A stretch of DNA of 45,690 nt from Prolixibacteraceae bacterium (GCA_019459485.1 JAIBEZ010000059.1:1-45690), one strand, 5' to 3'. Shown: positions 6,895 to 15,359, counted from the stretch's first letter. Translations and numbers: made by a program. The notes: generated by a model from the sequence alone, not told the origin.

Positions 6895-7977
6895 CTATAC
6901 TTTATAAACAATCGAATTGATGTTCATTCCTGCACCCACCGAACACAAAATAATGTAGTCGCCTTTGTTGATGGACTGACCTTCCATACGGCCTTTCAGT
7001 ATTGTATCAAGCAAAGTGGGTACTGTTGCTGAAGATGAATTCCCAAGTTTTTCGATGCTCATCGGCATAATTCCTTCAGGAATATCCTTTTCGTTATAGA
7101 GCTTAAAAACGTTCTTCAAAATGGCTTCGTCCATTTTTTCGTTTGCCTGATGAATCAGTACTTTTTTGATGTCGCTCAACTGCAAACCGGCTTTTTCAAT
7201 GCTTTCCTTTACAACTCCCGGAACAAAACTCAAAGCATAAACATATAATTTATGTCCTGCCATTTTTATAAACTGAATATTTCCGTTGAGATTCGGATTA
7301 AATGAATCTCCGTTGGTCAGCAAATTCCAATAGGTTACAGAGTCTGACCGGCTTGAATGAGAAAGTATTCCGGTAGGTTCTTCACTTTCAAAAGCTTCAA
7401 CAATGGTGGCTCCTGCACCATCGGCATAAATCATCGTATCGCGGTCGTGCGGATCGGAAATTCTGGAAAGGACATCAGAGCCAACGACTACGCCTCTTGT
7501 ATAAGTTTCACTCCGGATGTAGGCATCAGCAACGATCATTCCCTGAGTCCAACCCGGACATCCTGAAATAATATCGTGGCAAATACATGCAGGATTTGCA
7601 ATGTTGAGCTTCGCTTTTACCTTGTTTGCAAGGCTGGGCAAAAGATCAACCTGCGTCGAACCAGGGTTGACATCGCCAAAATTGTGTCCGACTATCAGGA
7701 AATCGAGTGTTTCAGGATCAATTCCCGCAGATTCGCAGGCATCTTTAACGGCCAGTGCAGCCATATCAGAGTTCAGCATATCGTCGCTGAGCCAGCGGCG
7801 CTCGCTTATGTTGGTAATTTCCTTGAATTTCTGAATTATTTCGTCATTGGTTTTCTCTAACGGTTGTTTGGTTTTGGAATCAAAAAAACTATAATTCCTG
7901 AAATATTCGTTCCCAATCGTACGTGTAGGAATATAGCTTCCTGTTCCAACAATTTTAGTATATACCCGTTTAGTCAT
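6895..7977 (-). CDS. 3-oxoacyl-ACP synthase III (FabH/KAS III-like)
   Basis: Thiolase-fold condensing enzyme of about 360 residues. The KAS III triad is visible: Cys140 in SGCPGW, His276 in LIHQANEKMD and Asn313 in LGNSSSATVP. The C-terminus has the usual GAGMNINSIVYK strand. The N-terminal part carries a longer insert (about residues 25-60) than E. coli FabH and the Cys motif is GCPGW rather than ACAGF, so it may belong to a Bacteroidota FabH-like subfamily making or elongating branched or secondary-metabolite acyl chains instead of being the main FabH. The frame opens at a GTG (7998) inside the upstream gene; the ATG at 7977, 10 bases after the LpxH-type stop, is preferred. It is probably co-transcribed with that gene. 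Confidence 0.8.
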   Translation of the reverse strand: MTKRVYTKIVGTGSYIPTRTIGNEYFRNYSFFDSKTKQPLEKTNDEIIQKFKEITNISERRWLSDDMLNSDMAALAVKDACESAGIDPETLDFLIVGHNFGDVNPGSTQVDLLPSLANKVKAKLNIANPACICHDIISGCPGWTQGMIVADAYIRSETYTRGVVVGSDVLSRISDPHDRDTMIYADGAGATIVEAFESEEPTGILSHSSRSDSVTYWNLLTNGDSFNPNLNGNIQFIKMAGHKLYVYALSFVPGVVKESIEKAGLQLSDIKKVLIHQANEKMDEAILKNVFKLYNEKDIPEGIMPMSIEKLGNSSSATVPTLLDTILKGRMEGQSINKGDYIILCSVGAGMNINSIVYKV

Positions 7978-7987
7978 AATGCTATTT

Positions 7988-8761
7988 TCAGTGGCCACGC
8001 GGACCTTGATAATTAAATTGTTTTAATTCAAATTCTTTCCCATCGAATACTCCGTAAGAAAAGTGGTTGATCCAGTCGCCAAGGTTGATAAAACGGCTAT
8101 TCCCACCTATCGGACAATTGACCATGATGTGCCGGTGCCCGAAAACGAAAAAATCAAACTTTTCCGTCCGAAGAATTGATTCCGCAAAAATAAACATTCC
8201 TTCCTTATTTGCACCCTTAAAACTTTCGCCGGAAATTCCTTTTGAAATTCTGGAATGTTTTGACCAACGGTGACCAAAAGAAAGCGAAAAGTTGGGATGA
8301 ATACGGGCAAACAGCCATTGAAGTGTTTTGCTGGTAAACATTTTCTTCAGGAATAAATAACCTTTGTCCGACAGATCAAGGCCATCGCCATGCGCAAGAA
8401 AAAATTTCTTTTCGCCAAGTTCTGTCTTGAATTCATCGCGGTGCAAAATCATTCCAAGTTCCTGCGGCAGGTAATCAAAAACCCAGACATCGTGATTTCC
8501 CGTAAAAAAATGCACCTCGACACCGGAATCAGAAATCTCTGCGATTTTGCCCAAAGTACGGGTAAACCCTCGTGGAACAACTGTTTTGTATTCGAACCAG
8601 AAATCGAAGATATCGCCCATCAGAAACAAGTGCGACGCATCGTGTTTAATTTCGTTCAACCAGCTTACAAAGGCAAGTTCGCGCTCTTTGTTATTCTTTA
8701 AAGCCGGAGCACCCAAATGAACATCAGATACAAAATATGCTTTTTTATCCTGAGACATCAT
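7988..8761 (-). CDS. lpxH: UDP-2,3-diacylglucosamine diphosphatase, LpxH type
   Basis: Calcineurin-type metallophosphoesterase of 257 residues. All metal-binding motifs are present: SDVHLG (residues 12-17), GDIFDFW, GNHD, a further AHGD and the C-terminal GHRH. The GDIFDFW version and the overall length fit LpxH-like enzymes that cleave UDP-diacylglucosamine to lipid X in lipid A synthesis on the inner membrane. The start ATG (8759-8761) overlaps the stop of the upstream lipoprotein gene by one base (TAATG), which suggests translational coupling; an ATG one codon later is equally possible. The acyl-chain-related KAS III-like gene follows, so the cluster has an envelope-lipid flavour. Confidence 0.8.
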   Translation of the reverse strand: MMSQDKKAYFVSDVHLGAPALKNNKERELAFVSWLNEIKHDASHLFLMGDIFDFWFEYKTVVPRGFTRTLGKIAEISDSGVEVHFFTGNHDVWVFDYLPQELGMILHRDEFKTELGEKKFFLAHGDGLDLSDKGYLFLKKMFTSKTLQWLFARIHPNFSLSFGHRWSKHSRISKGISGESFKGANKEGMFIFAESILRTEKFDFFVFGHRHIMVNCPIGGNSRFINLGDWINHFSYGVFDGKEFELKQFNYQGPRGH

Positions 8762-9930
8762 TATCTGGTAAGTTTGCCGATCAGCTTGTCAAGTTCCGGC
8801 CCCTGTATGTCTCTTGCCACAATGTTCCCCTCTTTATCAAGAACATAGTTTGAAGGAACTTTCTGTACATTATAGTTATGCAAAGCCGACACACTACCTT
8901 TCATATCGCCAACGTTTATCCAATTCAGTCCGTCCTGCTCAATGGCATCAATCCATGCACTTCGCTCGTTATCAACACTTACCTGATAAATTTCGAGCCC
9001 GCGTGATTTGTATTTGCTGTAAAGCTCGGTTAAGGCTTCATTCTGAATCCGCGAAGCTCGGTCTTTGGCCGACCAGAACTGAATCAACACAACTTTTCCG
9101 CGAAGTGATGAAAGTAAAATGTCTTTCCCATTGTAGTCAGGTAAATTGATATCAGGCGAATTTGTACCATGTTCATTAATAAACTCCCTAAGCTTGTTGT
9201 TTTTCTCATCGGCCATCAGCCTCATCGTATTGGCATACAATGCTTTCACATGCTCCGATTTTGGAAATACGGAATTCAACGCCGATGCAGCAACCTTTAA
9301 TGACTGCAAATCCTGAACTACATAATTTGAGTCATCAAACTTCTGATAAAGCGCCAACACCGATGCCATCGAGAAGGGATGTTTCTGGACAAAATCGGTT
9401 GAATATTCTATTTGACTTTTTTTAATGTCAATCAACTGCTGCTCCCACCTGGCTTTCTCAGCGCCATAACCTTCACGTGTTCTGAATACAATCAACCTCG
9501 AACGGATGGAATCCAGCTTGTGCTTTGTAACTGTAAGCCGGTTATTCAGTTCCTGAACCAGCAATGAGCCTGGTGATCCTTCAACAATATAGTCGCGCGA
9601 GAAATTTGCAGCATCACCGTAAACAGTAATTTTCTCGGTAGTATCGACCAAAAGAGTCAGAAAATTCTGGCCGGAAAGGCGCAACAGAAAGAAATTTGGA
9701 TAATCGATTTTTCCTTTGAATTCAAAAGACCCATCTTTTTCTATTTTCACCGAATCGATCGGTACACTGGCAGCCACTTTCAACTCGTCCAGATAGAGAT
9801 ATTTCTCTTCGGCGTTGGTAATTTTTCCGCTAATAACGAATCCATTTGGTTTTTTGCAGGCAGAAATAAAAGCTGCAAGAACAAGCAAAATCAAAAATAT
9901 TTTTTTCACAGTACTACTTTTTACAATCAT
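8761..9930 (-). CDS. Thioredoxin-fold lipoprotein with DUF4369-like N-terminus, lacking CXXC
   Basis: About 389 residues. A lipoprotein signal peptide ends in the lipobox ISAC followed by KK. Next comes a DUF4369-type beta domain (FVISGKITNAEEKYLYLDEL ... KIEKDGSFEFKG), a helical linker, and a C-terminal TlpA/AhpC-TSA thioredoxin fold (DINLPDYNGKDILLSSLRGK; VVLIQFW; cis-Pro VQKVPSNYVLDKEG). Where redox-active members have WCGPC, this one reads FWSAKDRASRIQNEAL, so both catalytic Cys are absent and it is unlikely to be a disulfide reductase. The frame opens at TTG 9957; I use ATG 9930, and a GTG at 9909 (MKKIFLILL...) is also plausible. It is translationally coupled to the LpxH-type gene. Confidence 0.8.
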   Translation of the reverse strand: MIVKSSTVKKIFLILLVLAAFISACKKPNGFVISGKITNAEEKYLYLDELKVAASVPIDSVKIEKDGSFEFKGKIDYPNFFLLRLSGQNFLTLLVDTTEKITVYGDAANFSRDYIVEGSPGSLLVQELNNRLTVTKHKLDSIRSRLIVFRTREGYGAEKARWEQQLIDIKKSQIEYSTDFVQKHPFSMASVLALYQKFDDSNYVVQDLQSLKVAASALNSVFPKSEHVKALYANTMRLMADEKNNKLREFINEHGTNSPDINLPDYNGKDILLSSLRGKVVLIQFWSAKDRASRIQNEALTELYSKYKSRGLEIYQVSVDNERSAWIDAIEQDGLNWINVGDMKGSVSALHNYNVQKVPSNYVLDKEGNIVARDIQGPELDKLIGKLTR

Positions 9931-9999
9931 TGGAGGGCATAAAAATAATAATTTCAACCGAACGGTTGTTCCTTTTTCAATATTGACACCTTAATTAAC

Positions 10000-10007
10000 T
10001 ATTTTTG
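10000..10007 (+). promoter_or_regulatory. Bacteroidota -7 box of ribF
   Basis: TATTTTTG matches the consensus TAnnTTTG, 25 bases before the GTG start chosen for ribF. Because the box covers the TTG at 10005, that TTG is unlikely to be the start codon. No good -33 element is seen. Confidence 0.45.
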
Positions 10008-10031
10008 ACCCGAATTTTAATCCTTCAATTT

Positions 10032-10970
10032 GTGAAGATACACAGAAACCTAAATAGTTTCCAGGCCCAAAACCCCGTTCTTACAATCGGAACCTTTGAT
10101 GGAGTTCATTTGGGACACCGAAAAATTATAGCCAGGCTGCACGATCTGGCAAAAACAATCAACGGGGAATCTGTTATTTTCACGTTCGATCCGCATCCGC
10201 GTAAAGTAGTTGCTCCGGGCGAAACCACTTTGCGCCTTTTAACTACTCTGGAAGAAAAGATCGTCTTGTTTGAGCAATCCGGCATTGATCACCTGATTAT
10301 TTATCCTTTCACGCCTGAATTTTCGAAACTGACTTATGAAGAATTTGTTGAACAAGTGCTGGTTGGCAAAATACACACAAAATTTCTGGTGGTAGGGTAC
10401 GATCACAAATTCGGGAAGAACCGTCAGGGCGATTTTGAATTTCTGAAAAAATGTGCCGACCGCCATGAATTTCAGATAGAGAAACTGGATGTATTGCTGA
10501 TGAACGAATCGAATATCAGTTCTACCAAAATTCGTGAGGCCATTCAGCAAGGAGATTTTGAGACAGCCAACGCTTTTCTGGGATACCCGTTTACACTGCA
10601 CGGAACTGTTGTTGAAGGCCAAAAGCTCGGGCGAAAAATTCAGTTTCCAACAGCCAATATTCAGGCTTCCGATCCGGATAAAATTATTCCCGGATATGGC
10701 GTTTATGCAGTTGAAATAACCGTGAAGAACCAAACATTTCGGGGAATGCTGAACATTGGAAGCCGGCCAACTGTTAACAACAACGCTGACAATCGTAGCA
10801 TTGAAGTTCACATATTCGATTTTGAATCAGACATCTATGGAGAACCTATTGAACTGGTGTTTTTCAAAAAATTGAGGGAAGAACAGAAATTTTTGTCGAT
10901 TGATGCGTTGAAAGAACAGTTGGTAAAAGATAAAACGGATACCATTGCATTTTTTCGGAAAACGGAATAA
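10032..10970 (+). CDS. ribF: Bifunctional riboflavin kinase / FAD synthetase
   Basis: Cytosolic enzyme of about 312 residues converting riboflavin to FMN and then to FAD. The N-terminal nucleotidyltransferase domain shows GTFDGVHLGHRKI, FDPHPRKV and the later SSTKIREAI motif. The C-terminal riboflavin kinase domain begins at GTVVEGQKLGRKIQFPTANI and includes GMLNIGSRPTV and a terminal EPIELVFFKKLREEQKF. The frame reaches back to a TTG at 10005, but that codon lies in a promoter-like box; the GTG at 10032 gives the family-typical start MKIHRNLNSF. It is transcribed away from the lipoprotein gene on the other strand. Confidence 0.92.
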   Translation: MKIHRNLNSFQAQNPVLTIGTFDGVHLGHRKIIARLHDLAKTINGESVIFTFDPHPRKVVAPGETTLRLLTTLEEKIVLFEQSGIDHLIIYPFTPEFSKLTYEEFVEQVLVGKIHTKFLVVGYDHKFGKNRQGDFEFLKKCADRHEFQIEKLDVLLMNESNISSTKIREAIQQGDFETANAFLGYPFTLHGTVVEGQKLGRKIQFPTANIQASDPDKIIPGYGVYAVEITVKNQTFRGMLNIGSRPTVNNNADNRSIEVHIFDFESDIYGEPIELVFFKKLREEQKFLSIDALKEQLVKDKTDTIAFFRKTE

Positions 10971-11068
10971 ACACAAGGATTCAGCGTTCAGAAAAAAGAT
11001 TGTAACATACATTAATACAATAAATATATCCTTTTAATTAACTTCGCACTCAAATTTAAATTTCAGAA

Positions 11069-12487
11069 ATGACAACAATAACATTGGAACAAACGACTTA
11101 TAAAGTTGCAGATATATCGCTTGCAGCCTTCGGTCGGAAAGAGATTGAAATTGCAGAAAAAGAAATGCCCGGACTGATGTCTGTCAGGAAAAAATATTCC
11201 GCAGCCAAACCGCTGAAAGGTTCGCGCATCATGGGTTCGCTCCACATGACCATACAAACCGCCGTGCTGATTGAAACACTCGTTGAACTCGGCGCTGAAG
11301 TGCGCTGGGCAAGTTGTAACATTTTCAGCACACAGGATCATGCTGCCGCTGCCATCGCTGCAGCAGGAATTCCGGTTTTTGCATGGAAAGGCGAATCGCT
11401 GGCCGAATACTGGTGGTGTACCGAACGTGCACTCGATTTTGGCGACGGTCTCGGACCAAACTTGATTGTTGACGACGGAGGCGATGCTACGATGATGATT
11501 CACCGTGGTTATGAAGCCGAAAGAAATCCATCAATCCTCGACCTGCCGGTTGAAGCGGAAGATGAAATTGAGCTGAACAATGCACTGAAAGAAGTTTTGG
11601 CTTTCGATCCTCAGCGCTGGAGCCGTCAGGCGCCATTGATCAAAGGTGTTTCGGAGGAAACAACCACCGGCGTACACCGTTTGTACCAAATGAAAAATGA
11701 AGGCAAACTTTTATTCCCTGCCTTCAACGTAAATGATTCGGTTACCAAATCAAAATTCGACAACCTATATGGCTGCCGAGAATCGCTGGCTGATGGAATC
11801 AAACGTGCAACGGATGTCATGATTGCCGGAAAAGTGGTGATTGTGGCTGGTTACGGCGATGTTGGCAAAGGTTGTGCCCACTCAATGCGTAGTTACGGAG
11901 CCCGTGTAATTGTGACCGAAATTGATCCGATTTGCGCCCTTCAGGCTGCCATGGAAGGTTTTGAAGTGAAAACAATGGACGACGCCGTTTCAGAAGGAAA
12001 CATTTTTGTGACTACCACCGGAAACAAGGATATTATCACCGGAGAACACATGGCTGCGATGAAAGACCAGGCAATTGTTTGCAACATCGGCCATTTCGAC
12101 AATGAAATTCAGGTTGTACGCCTCGAAAAATGGGATGGCATCCGCAAAACGAATATCAAACCTCAGGTCGATAAATACACTTATGCTGACGGACACTCTA
12201 TTTTTCTGCTTGCTGAAGGCCGTTTGGTAAATCTTGGTTGTGCCACCGGTCACCCATCGTTTGTAATGTCGAATTCGTTCACCAACCAAACATTGGCACA
12301 GCTCGAACTTTGGAAGAATGATTATCCGGTAGATGTTTACCGTTTACCAAAAGCCCTCGACGAAGAAGTTGCCCGTTTACACCTTGAACAACTCGGCGTT
12401 AAACTGACTATTTTAACACCCGATCAGGCTGATTATTTGGGAATTTCTGCGGAAGGACCTTACAAACCGGATCATTACAGGTATTAA
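11069..12487 (+). CDS. ahcY: Adenosylhomocysteinase (S-adenosyl-L-homocysteine hydrolase)
   Basis: NAD-dependent cytosolic enzyme of 472 residues that splits S-adenosylhomocysteine into adenosine and homocysteine in the activated methyl cycle. Visible are the N-terminal substrate-binding segments ([32 protein letters not shown]), the central [14 protein letters not shown], the Rossmann NAD motif [13 protein letters not shown] and the family C-terminus [10 protein letters not shown]. The length matches the long bacterial form. A weak -7-like box (TAACTTCG) lies near 11038. A clear terminator follows at 12541-12569. It appears to be monocistronic. Confidence 0.96.
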   Translation: MTTITLEQTTYKVADISLAAFGRKEIEIAEKEMPGLMSVRKKYSAAKPLKGSRIMGSLHMTIQTAVLIETLVELGAEVRWASCNIFSTQDHAAAAIAAAGIPVFAWKGESLAEYWWCTERALDFGDGLGPNLIVDDGGDATMMIHRGYEAERNPSILDLPVEAEDEIELNNALKEVLAFDPQRWSRQAPLIKGVSEETTTGVHRLYQMKNEGKLLFPAFNVNDSVTKSKFDNLYGCRESLADGIKRATDVMIAGKVVIVAGYGDVGKGCAHSMRSYGARVIVTEIDPICALQAAMEGFEVKTMDDAVSEGNIFVTTTGNKDIITGEHMAAMKDQAIVCNIGHFDNEIQVVRLEKWDGIRKTNIKPQVDKYTYADGHSIFLLAEGRLVNLGCATGHPSFVMSNSFTNQTLAQLELWKNDYPVDVYRLPKALDEEVARLHLEQLGVKLTILTPDQADYLGISAEGPYKPDHYRY

Positions 12488-12540
12488 GACAAGTTCAAAG
12501 TTTAAAGTCAAAAGTTTAAACTTTGGCACTGATATAATTA

Positions 12541-12569
12541 AAAAAGGAGCTCTTTACGGGCTCCTTTTT
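12541..12569. terminator. Bidirectional intrinsic terminator
   Basis: AAAAAGGAGC (12541-12550) pairs with GCTCCTTTTT (12560-12569) around a nine-base loop. With A-run and T-run on the two sides it can terminate ahcY on the plus strand and the Rieske-like gene (ending at 12579) on the minus strand. Confidence 0.85.
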
Positions 12570-12578
12570 ATATTTGGA

Positions 12579-13025
12579 TTAATTCCTGACAACTATGCGA
12601 CCTCCCGTGTAAGAAGTGCGGTATTGTTTCAAAGGTTCAGTTGCGGGGCCCTTCACCGGACTGCCATTTCCACCGGAAAGAATGTATTGAGAACCACAGC
12701 AGGGGCATTCGGCTATACCGCTACCATCAGTTGTAACCCTGCAGGTTGACGAAACTTCATGGGTGCAGGCAGCATCGAAGGCAAGAAAAGGATTTGAACT
12801 GTCGATCTGATCGCGAAAAATAATGATTCCACCAAAACCGGCATTCTTAAAATAAACTGAACCTCCCGGAATATTAAACTCAATGTAACTGGTAGGATTA
12901 AAATCCATATTGACGGTTGCATAAGGAATAATCGAAGTGTAGTCGTCTTTACATCCACTTATTCCCGTCAGGAAAAACAAGCAAATAAAAACTGTTTTTA
13001 ATCTGTTAACCGAAAGCTGAGCCAT
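12579..13025 (-). CDS. Rieske-like lipoprotein with altered box II (CPCCG)
   Basis: A 148-residue putative lipoprotein: signal peptide VFICLFFLTGISGC with lipobox ISGC, then a small all-beta domain. Box I reads FDAACTHEVSSTC, with the C-x-H pair of Rieske [2Fe-2S] proteins. Box II reads CPCCGSQY where canonical proteins have CPCHG, so the second His ligand is replaced by Cys. The C-terminus (GPATEPLKQYRTSYTGGRIV) fits the Rieske Pro-loop region. It may bind a cluster with 3 Cys and 1 His, bind another metal, or be a structural relative. It converges on ahcY and diverges from the membrane protein gene at 13101. Confidence 0.75.
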   Translation of the reverse strand: MAQLSVNRLKTVFICLFFLTGISGCKDDYTSIIPYATVNMDFNPTSYIEFNIPGGSVYFKNAGFGGIIIFRDQIDSSNPFLAFDAACTHEVSSTCRVTTDGSGIAECPCCGSQYILSGGNGSPVKGPATEPLKQYRTSYTGGRIVVRN

Positions 13026-13100
13026 TTTTTGTATCTTTAATGCTTTAATTAGAACAAAGAAAAGGACAAATTATTTTATTCTGTCTCAAAAACATTCAAA

Positions 13101-13550
13101 ATGGAAGATTATATATTTCTGATTGTTGCTGTTGCGTTGTCAATTTATGCAGCCATCAATAAAAACAAGAAGAACAAAGAAGAACCCGTTCTTTTAGAAG
13201 AGGAAGAAGAATTGGAAGAGAACAATGCACGGAATTTTTTCATGGATCAATTGCTGGGCGAAGATTTTCTGGAAGAACCGATCGTAAAGAAACCTAAACC
13301 GGTAAAAATCGCACAGATTCCTGCCAGGCCTGAATTTAAAAGCGGACTCGACATGAATAATAAAGGGCTGTTCAAATCAAGGTTTGTAAGCACCTTGCCC
13401 GAACGGACAAAACGCCCATCTGTTTCAAGCATGAGCATACAGCCCGAAGAAGAGGAAGATAATCTGATGGAAGAAAGAAGCAGCTACCTCGATGATTTTT
13501 CGTTACGAAAGGCAGTTATATACTCCCAGATTCTGGAACGAAAATATTAG
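13101..13550 (+). CDS. Small single-pass membrane protein, function unknown
   Basis: A 149-residue protein with one N-terminal transmembrane helix (residues 3-20, IFLIVAVALSIYAAIN), a basic stop-transfer stretch (KNKKNKEEP), then an acidic and probably disordered region (EEEEELEEN). The C-terminus (SFLRKAVIYSQILERKY-like: DDFSLRKAVIYSQILERKY) looks folded and is typical of small Bacteroidota proteins of unknown role. It is divergent from the Rieske-like gene with 75 bases between starts. The greA gene follows after about 230 bases with its own promoter. Confidence 0.7.
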   Translation: MEDYIFLIVAVALSIYAAINKNKKNKEEPVLLEEEEELEENNARNFFMDQLLGEDFLEEPIVKKPKPVKIAQIPARPEFKSGLDMNNKGLFKSRFVSTLPERTKRPSVSSMSIQPEEEEDNLMEERSSYLDDFSLRKAVIYSQILERKY

Positions 13551-13697
13551 CCACACATAATCACAAGGATTTATTGACAGGTTGTTGAATGCCTTTTTTT
13601 ATCTGCAAATAAAAAGAACAAGGACTGAAACTTTTTATTATTCAGATAATTAAATGTTTTATAAAACATACTGGTTAGTTAAGGTGAAAATTTTTTA

Positions 13698-13705
13698 TAT
13701 GTTTG
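13698..13705 (+). promoter_or_regulatory. Bacteroidota -7 box of greA leader
   Basis: TATGTTTG fits TAnnTTTG. Transcription would start around 13711, just before the hairpin at 13716-13744, giving greA a structured leader of about 65 bases. Confidence 0.5.
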
Positions 13706-13715
13706 TATCCCGAAA

Positions 13716-13744
13716 GAGTTCCGCAATAGCCGGAATTCTTTTTT
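13716..13744 (+). terminator. Hairpin plus T-run in the greA 5' leader (possible attenuator)
   Basis: GAGTTCCG (13716-13723) pairs with CGGAATTC (13731-13738), with one G-T pair, and is followed by six Ts. It lies between the predicted promoter and the greA ATG at 13778, so it would terminate or attenuate greA transcripts unless bypassed. It could instead terminate read-through from 13101-13550. Confidence 0.6.
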
Positions 13745-13777
13745 GTTTTAATAGTGTTTAAAGAAAGAATAAAAACC

Positions 13778-14251
13778 ATGAAGAAGGTTACTTATATTAC
13801 AGAAGAAGGCCTGAAAAAATTGAAAGATGAACTCGATCGTCTTATAACAATTGAGCGCCCAAAAATTTCGAAAGCAATTGGTGAAGCAATTGAAAAAGGT
13901 GATATCTCGGAGAATGCCGAATACGATGCAGCAAAAGATGCTCAGGGTATGTTGGAAGCAAAGATGTCGGTACTGAGCGAACAAATTGCTACCGCCAGAA
14001 TAATCGATGAATCGAAAATTAATACTACCAGTGTTCAGATACTTAACAAGGTTACGATTCTGAACAAAACGAACAATACCACCATGCAATATACCATTGT
14101 GTCAGAACCCGAAGCAGATCTGAAAGTTGGAAAGATTTCGATCCAAACGCCGATTGCCAAAGGTCTGCTGGGTAAAAAACTTGGTGATGTAGTTGAAATT
14201 CAGGTACCATCAGGTAAAATGCAATTCGAAATTATAGATATCGCAATCTGA
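13778..14251 (+). CDS. greA: Transcription elongation factor GreA
   Basis: GreA of 157 residues, the usual length. It rescues backtracked RNA polymerase by stimulating transcript cleavage. The N-terminal coiled coil (VTYITEEGLKKLKDELDRL ... RPKISKAIGEAIEKGDISEN) carries the acidic tip GDISENAEYDAAK, and the C-terminal FKBP-like domain has ISIQTPIAKGLLGKKLGDVV and EIQVPSG. The frame opens upstream at 13754, but the ATG at 13778 gives the standard MKKVTYIT start. The HIT gene follows after 11 bases, so the two are probably co-transcribed; a terminator lies after the HIT gene. Confidence 0.96.
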   Translation: MKKVTYITEEGLKKLKDELDRLITIERPKISKAIGEAIEKGDISENAEYDAAKDAQGMLEAKMSVLSEQIATARIIDESKINTTSVQILNKVTILNKTNNTTMQYTIVSEPEADLKVGKISIQTPIAKGLLGKKLGDVVEIQVPSGKMQFEIIDIAI

Positions 14252-14262
14252 CAATTGACAAA

Positions 14263-14664
14263 ATGGCCAGCATTTTTACCAAAATTGTAAACGGAGAAAT
14301 ACCTTCATGGAAAGTAGCAGAAGATGAAAACTTCTTCGCTTTTCTGGATATTTTCCCCGTTGCCAAAGGTCACACCCTGGTGATTCCCAAAAAGGAAGTC
14401 GATTATCTGTTCGATCTGGACGATGAAACCTACATTGGATTGCAACTGTTTGCCAAAAAAGTAGCGCTTGGAATTCAGAAAGCCGTTCCGTGCAAAAAAG
14501 TCGGAGTAATGGTTTTGGGATTGGAAGTGCCTCATGCACACATTCATTTGGTACCGATGCAGACGGAGGCCGATTTGCTTCACTTCTCAAAAAAATTATC
14601 TTTCAGCAAAGAAGAAATGGCTGAAATCACTGCTGCCATTGCAAAAGAAATTGAATTAGGATAA
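14263..14664 (+). CDS. HIT-family nucleotide hydrolase
   Basis: A 133-residue HIT protein (HINT-like) that acts on nucleoside phosphoramidates or dinucleotides in the cytosol. The hallmark HxHxH triad is at His91, His93 and His95 (HAHIHLVP), and the N-terminal SIFTKIVNGEIPSWKVAED and GHTLVIPKKE blocks are family-typical. It sits 11 bases after greA and ends before an intrinsic terminator at 14695-14719, forming a two-gene unit with greA. Confidence 0.92.
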   Translation: MASIFTKIVNGEIPSWKVAEDENFFAFLDIFPVAKGHTLVIPKKEVDYLFDLDDETYIGLQLFAKKVALGIQKAVPCKKVGVMVLGLEVPHAHIHLVPMQTEADLLHFSKKLSFSKEEMAEITAAIAKEIELG

Positions 14665-14694
14665 TGTTCCGATTTAAAAATTCAAGATACAGAG

Positions 14695-14719
14695 ATCCCG
14701 GGAAACCGGGATTTTTTTT
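14695..14719 (+). terminator. Intrinsic terminator after greA-HIT
   Basis: ATCCCGG (14695-14701) and CCGGGAT (14706-14712) form a 7-bp stem with a GAAA loop, followed by eight Ts in the run ATTTTTTTT. Confidence 0.9.
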
Positions 14720-14817
14720 GCCCTGGAATGAACCTTTATTGGCGAAAATTACCAATTGTTGATCATGACTCAGGATGAAGGTAAATACTTCCCAATGGCG
14801 GATCCGGAGTTTCGAGT

Positions 14818-15147
14818 TTAAGAAAGAATGGTAATTATTTTTTGAATTACATTATTTAAAACTGCCTCATTTAGCGAAGCTGCTTTTTTAATAATAATTG
14901 CCTTATCAGCAGTAAAAATACGGTTAGGGCGGATGTTACTTGATACTGGTAATTTGTTGGTTTTATAATCACTGGATTCAATTGCAATAGCGTATTTGTC
15001 TTTTGTTTGCTGGCTGGTGATCTGGCAAAGTATAATATCATCGCCTTGCAAGTTGGCTAATACAAGGGCTGGCCTTTTTTTACTCCCCGAAAGGTCAGAA
15101 AAAGGGAAAGAGATCACAACGATATCGCCTTTTACAAATTTCTCCAT
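14818..15147 (-). CDS. MazF/PemK-family toxin (probable endoribonuclease)
   Basis: A 109-residue protein with the PemK/MazF fold: KGDIVVISFPFSDLSGSKKRPALVLAN at the N-terminus is the signature, including the conserved KRPALVL, followed by DDIILCQITSQ. Members cut mRNA at short motifs and arrest growth when the antitoxin is lost. Its ATG lies inside the upstream gene (overlap 15132-15147, 16 bases, different frame), the classic arrangement for a coupled antitoxin-toxin pair. It is last in the minus-strand run that also includes ruvC. Confidence 0.85.
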   Translation of the reverse strand: MEKFVKGDIVVISFPFSDLSGSKKRPALVLANLQGDDIILCQITSQQTKDKYAIAIESSDYKTNKLPVSSNIRPNRIFTADKAIIIKKAASLNEAVLNNVIQKIITILS

Positions 15148-15359
15148 GCTTCATCTTCTTCGGTTGAGAGCCAGTCTTTTGCTAGTGCTTTTTCACTTGC
15201 AAAATGCGTATAAACTTTGTCATTGTCAATGGATGGATTCGTTTCCTTACGAATAACCTCGCCAAGTTTAACCTTTTCCTTATAAGGCAATTGTTTTACA
15301 AGGTCAACTACCTGATTGAAACTAAGCGAAATATTTATGTTGCCTGCTAAAGTTTTCAT
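15132..15359 (-). CDS. Antitoxin of the MazF/PemK-type module
   Basis: A 75-residue acidic protein directly upstream of, and overlapping, the toxin gene. The N-terminal part (LSFNQVVDLVKQLPYKEKVKLGEVIRKE) resembles small Bacteroidota antitoxins with a predicted helix-turn-helix pattern; the C-terminal tail (AKDWLSTEEDEAWRNL) is acidic and aromatic, as expected for the toxin-neutralising segment. Identification rests on position and this pattern rather than a strong motif. An antitoxin of this kind usually represses its own promoter. Confidence 0.7.
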   Translation of the reverse strand: MKTLAGNINISLSFNQVVDLVKQLPYKEKVKLGEVIRKETNPSIDNDKVYTHFASEKALAKDWLSTEEDEAWRNL

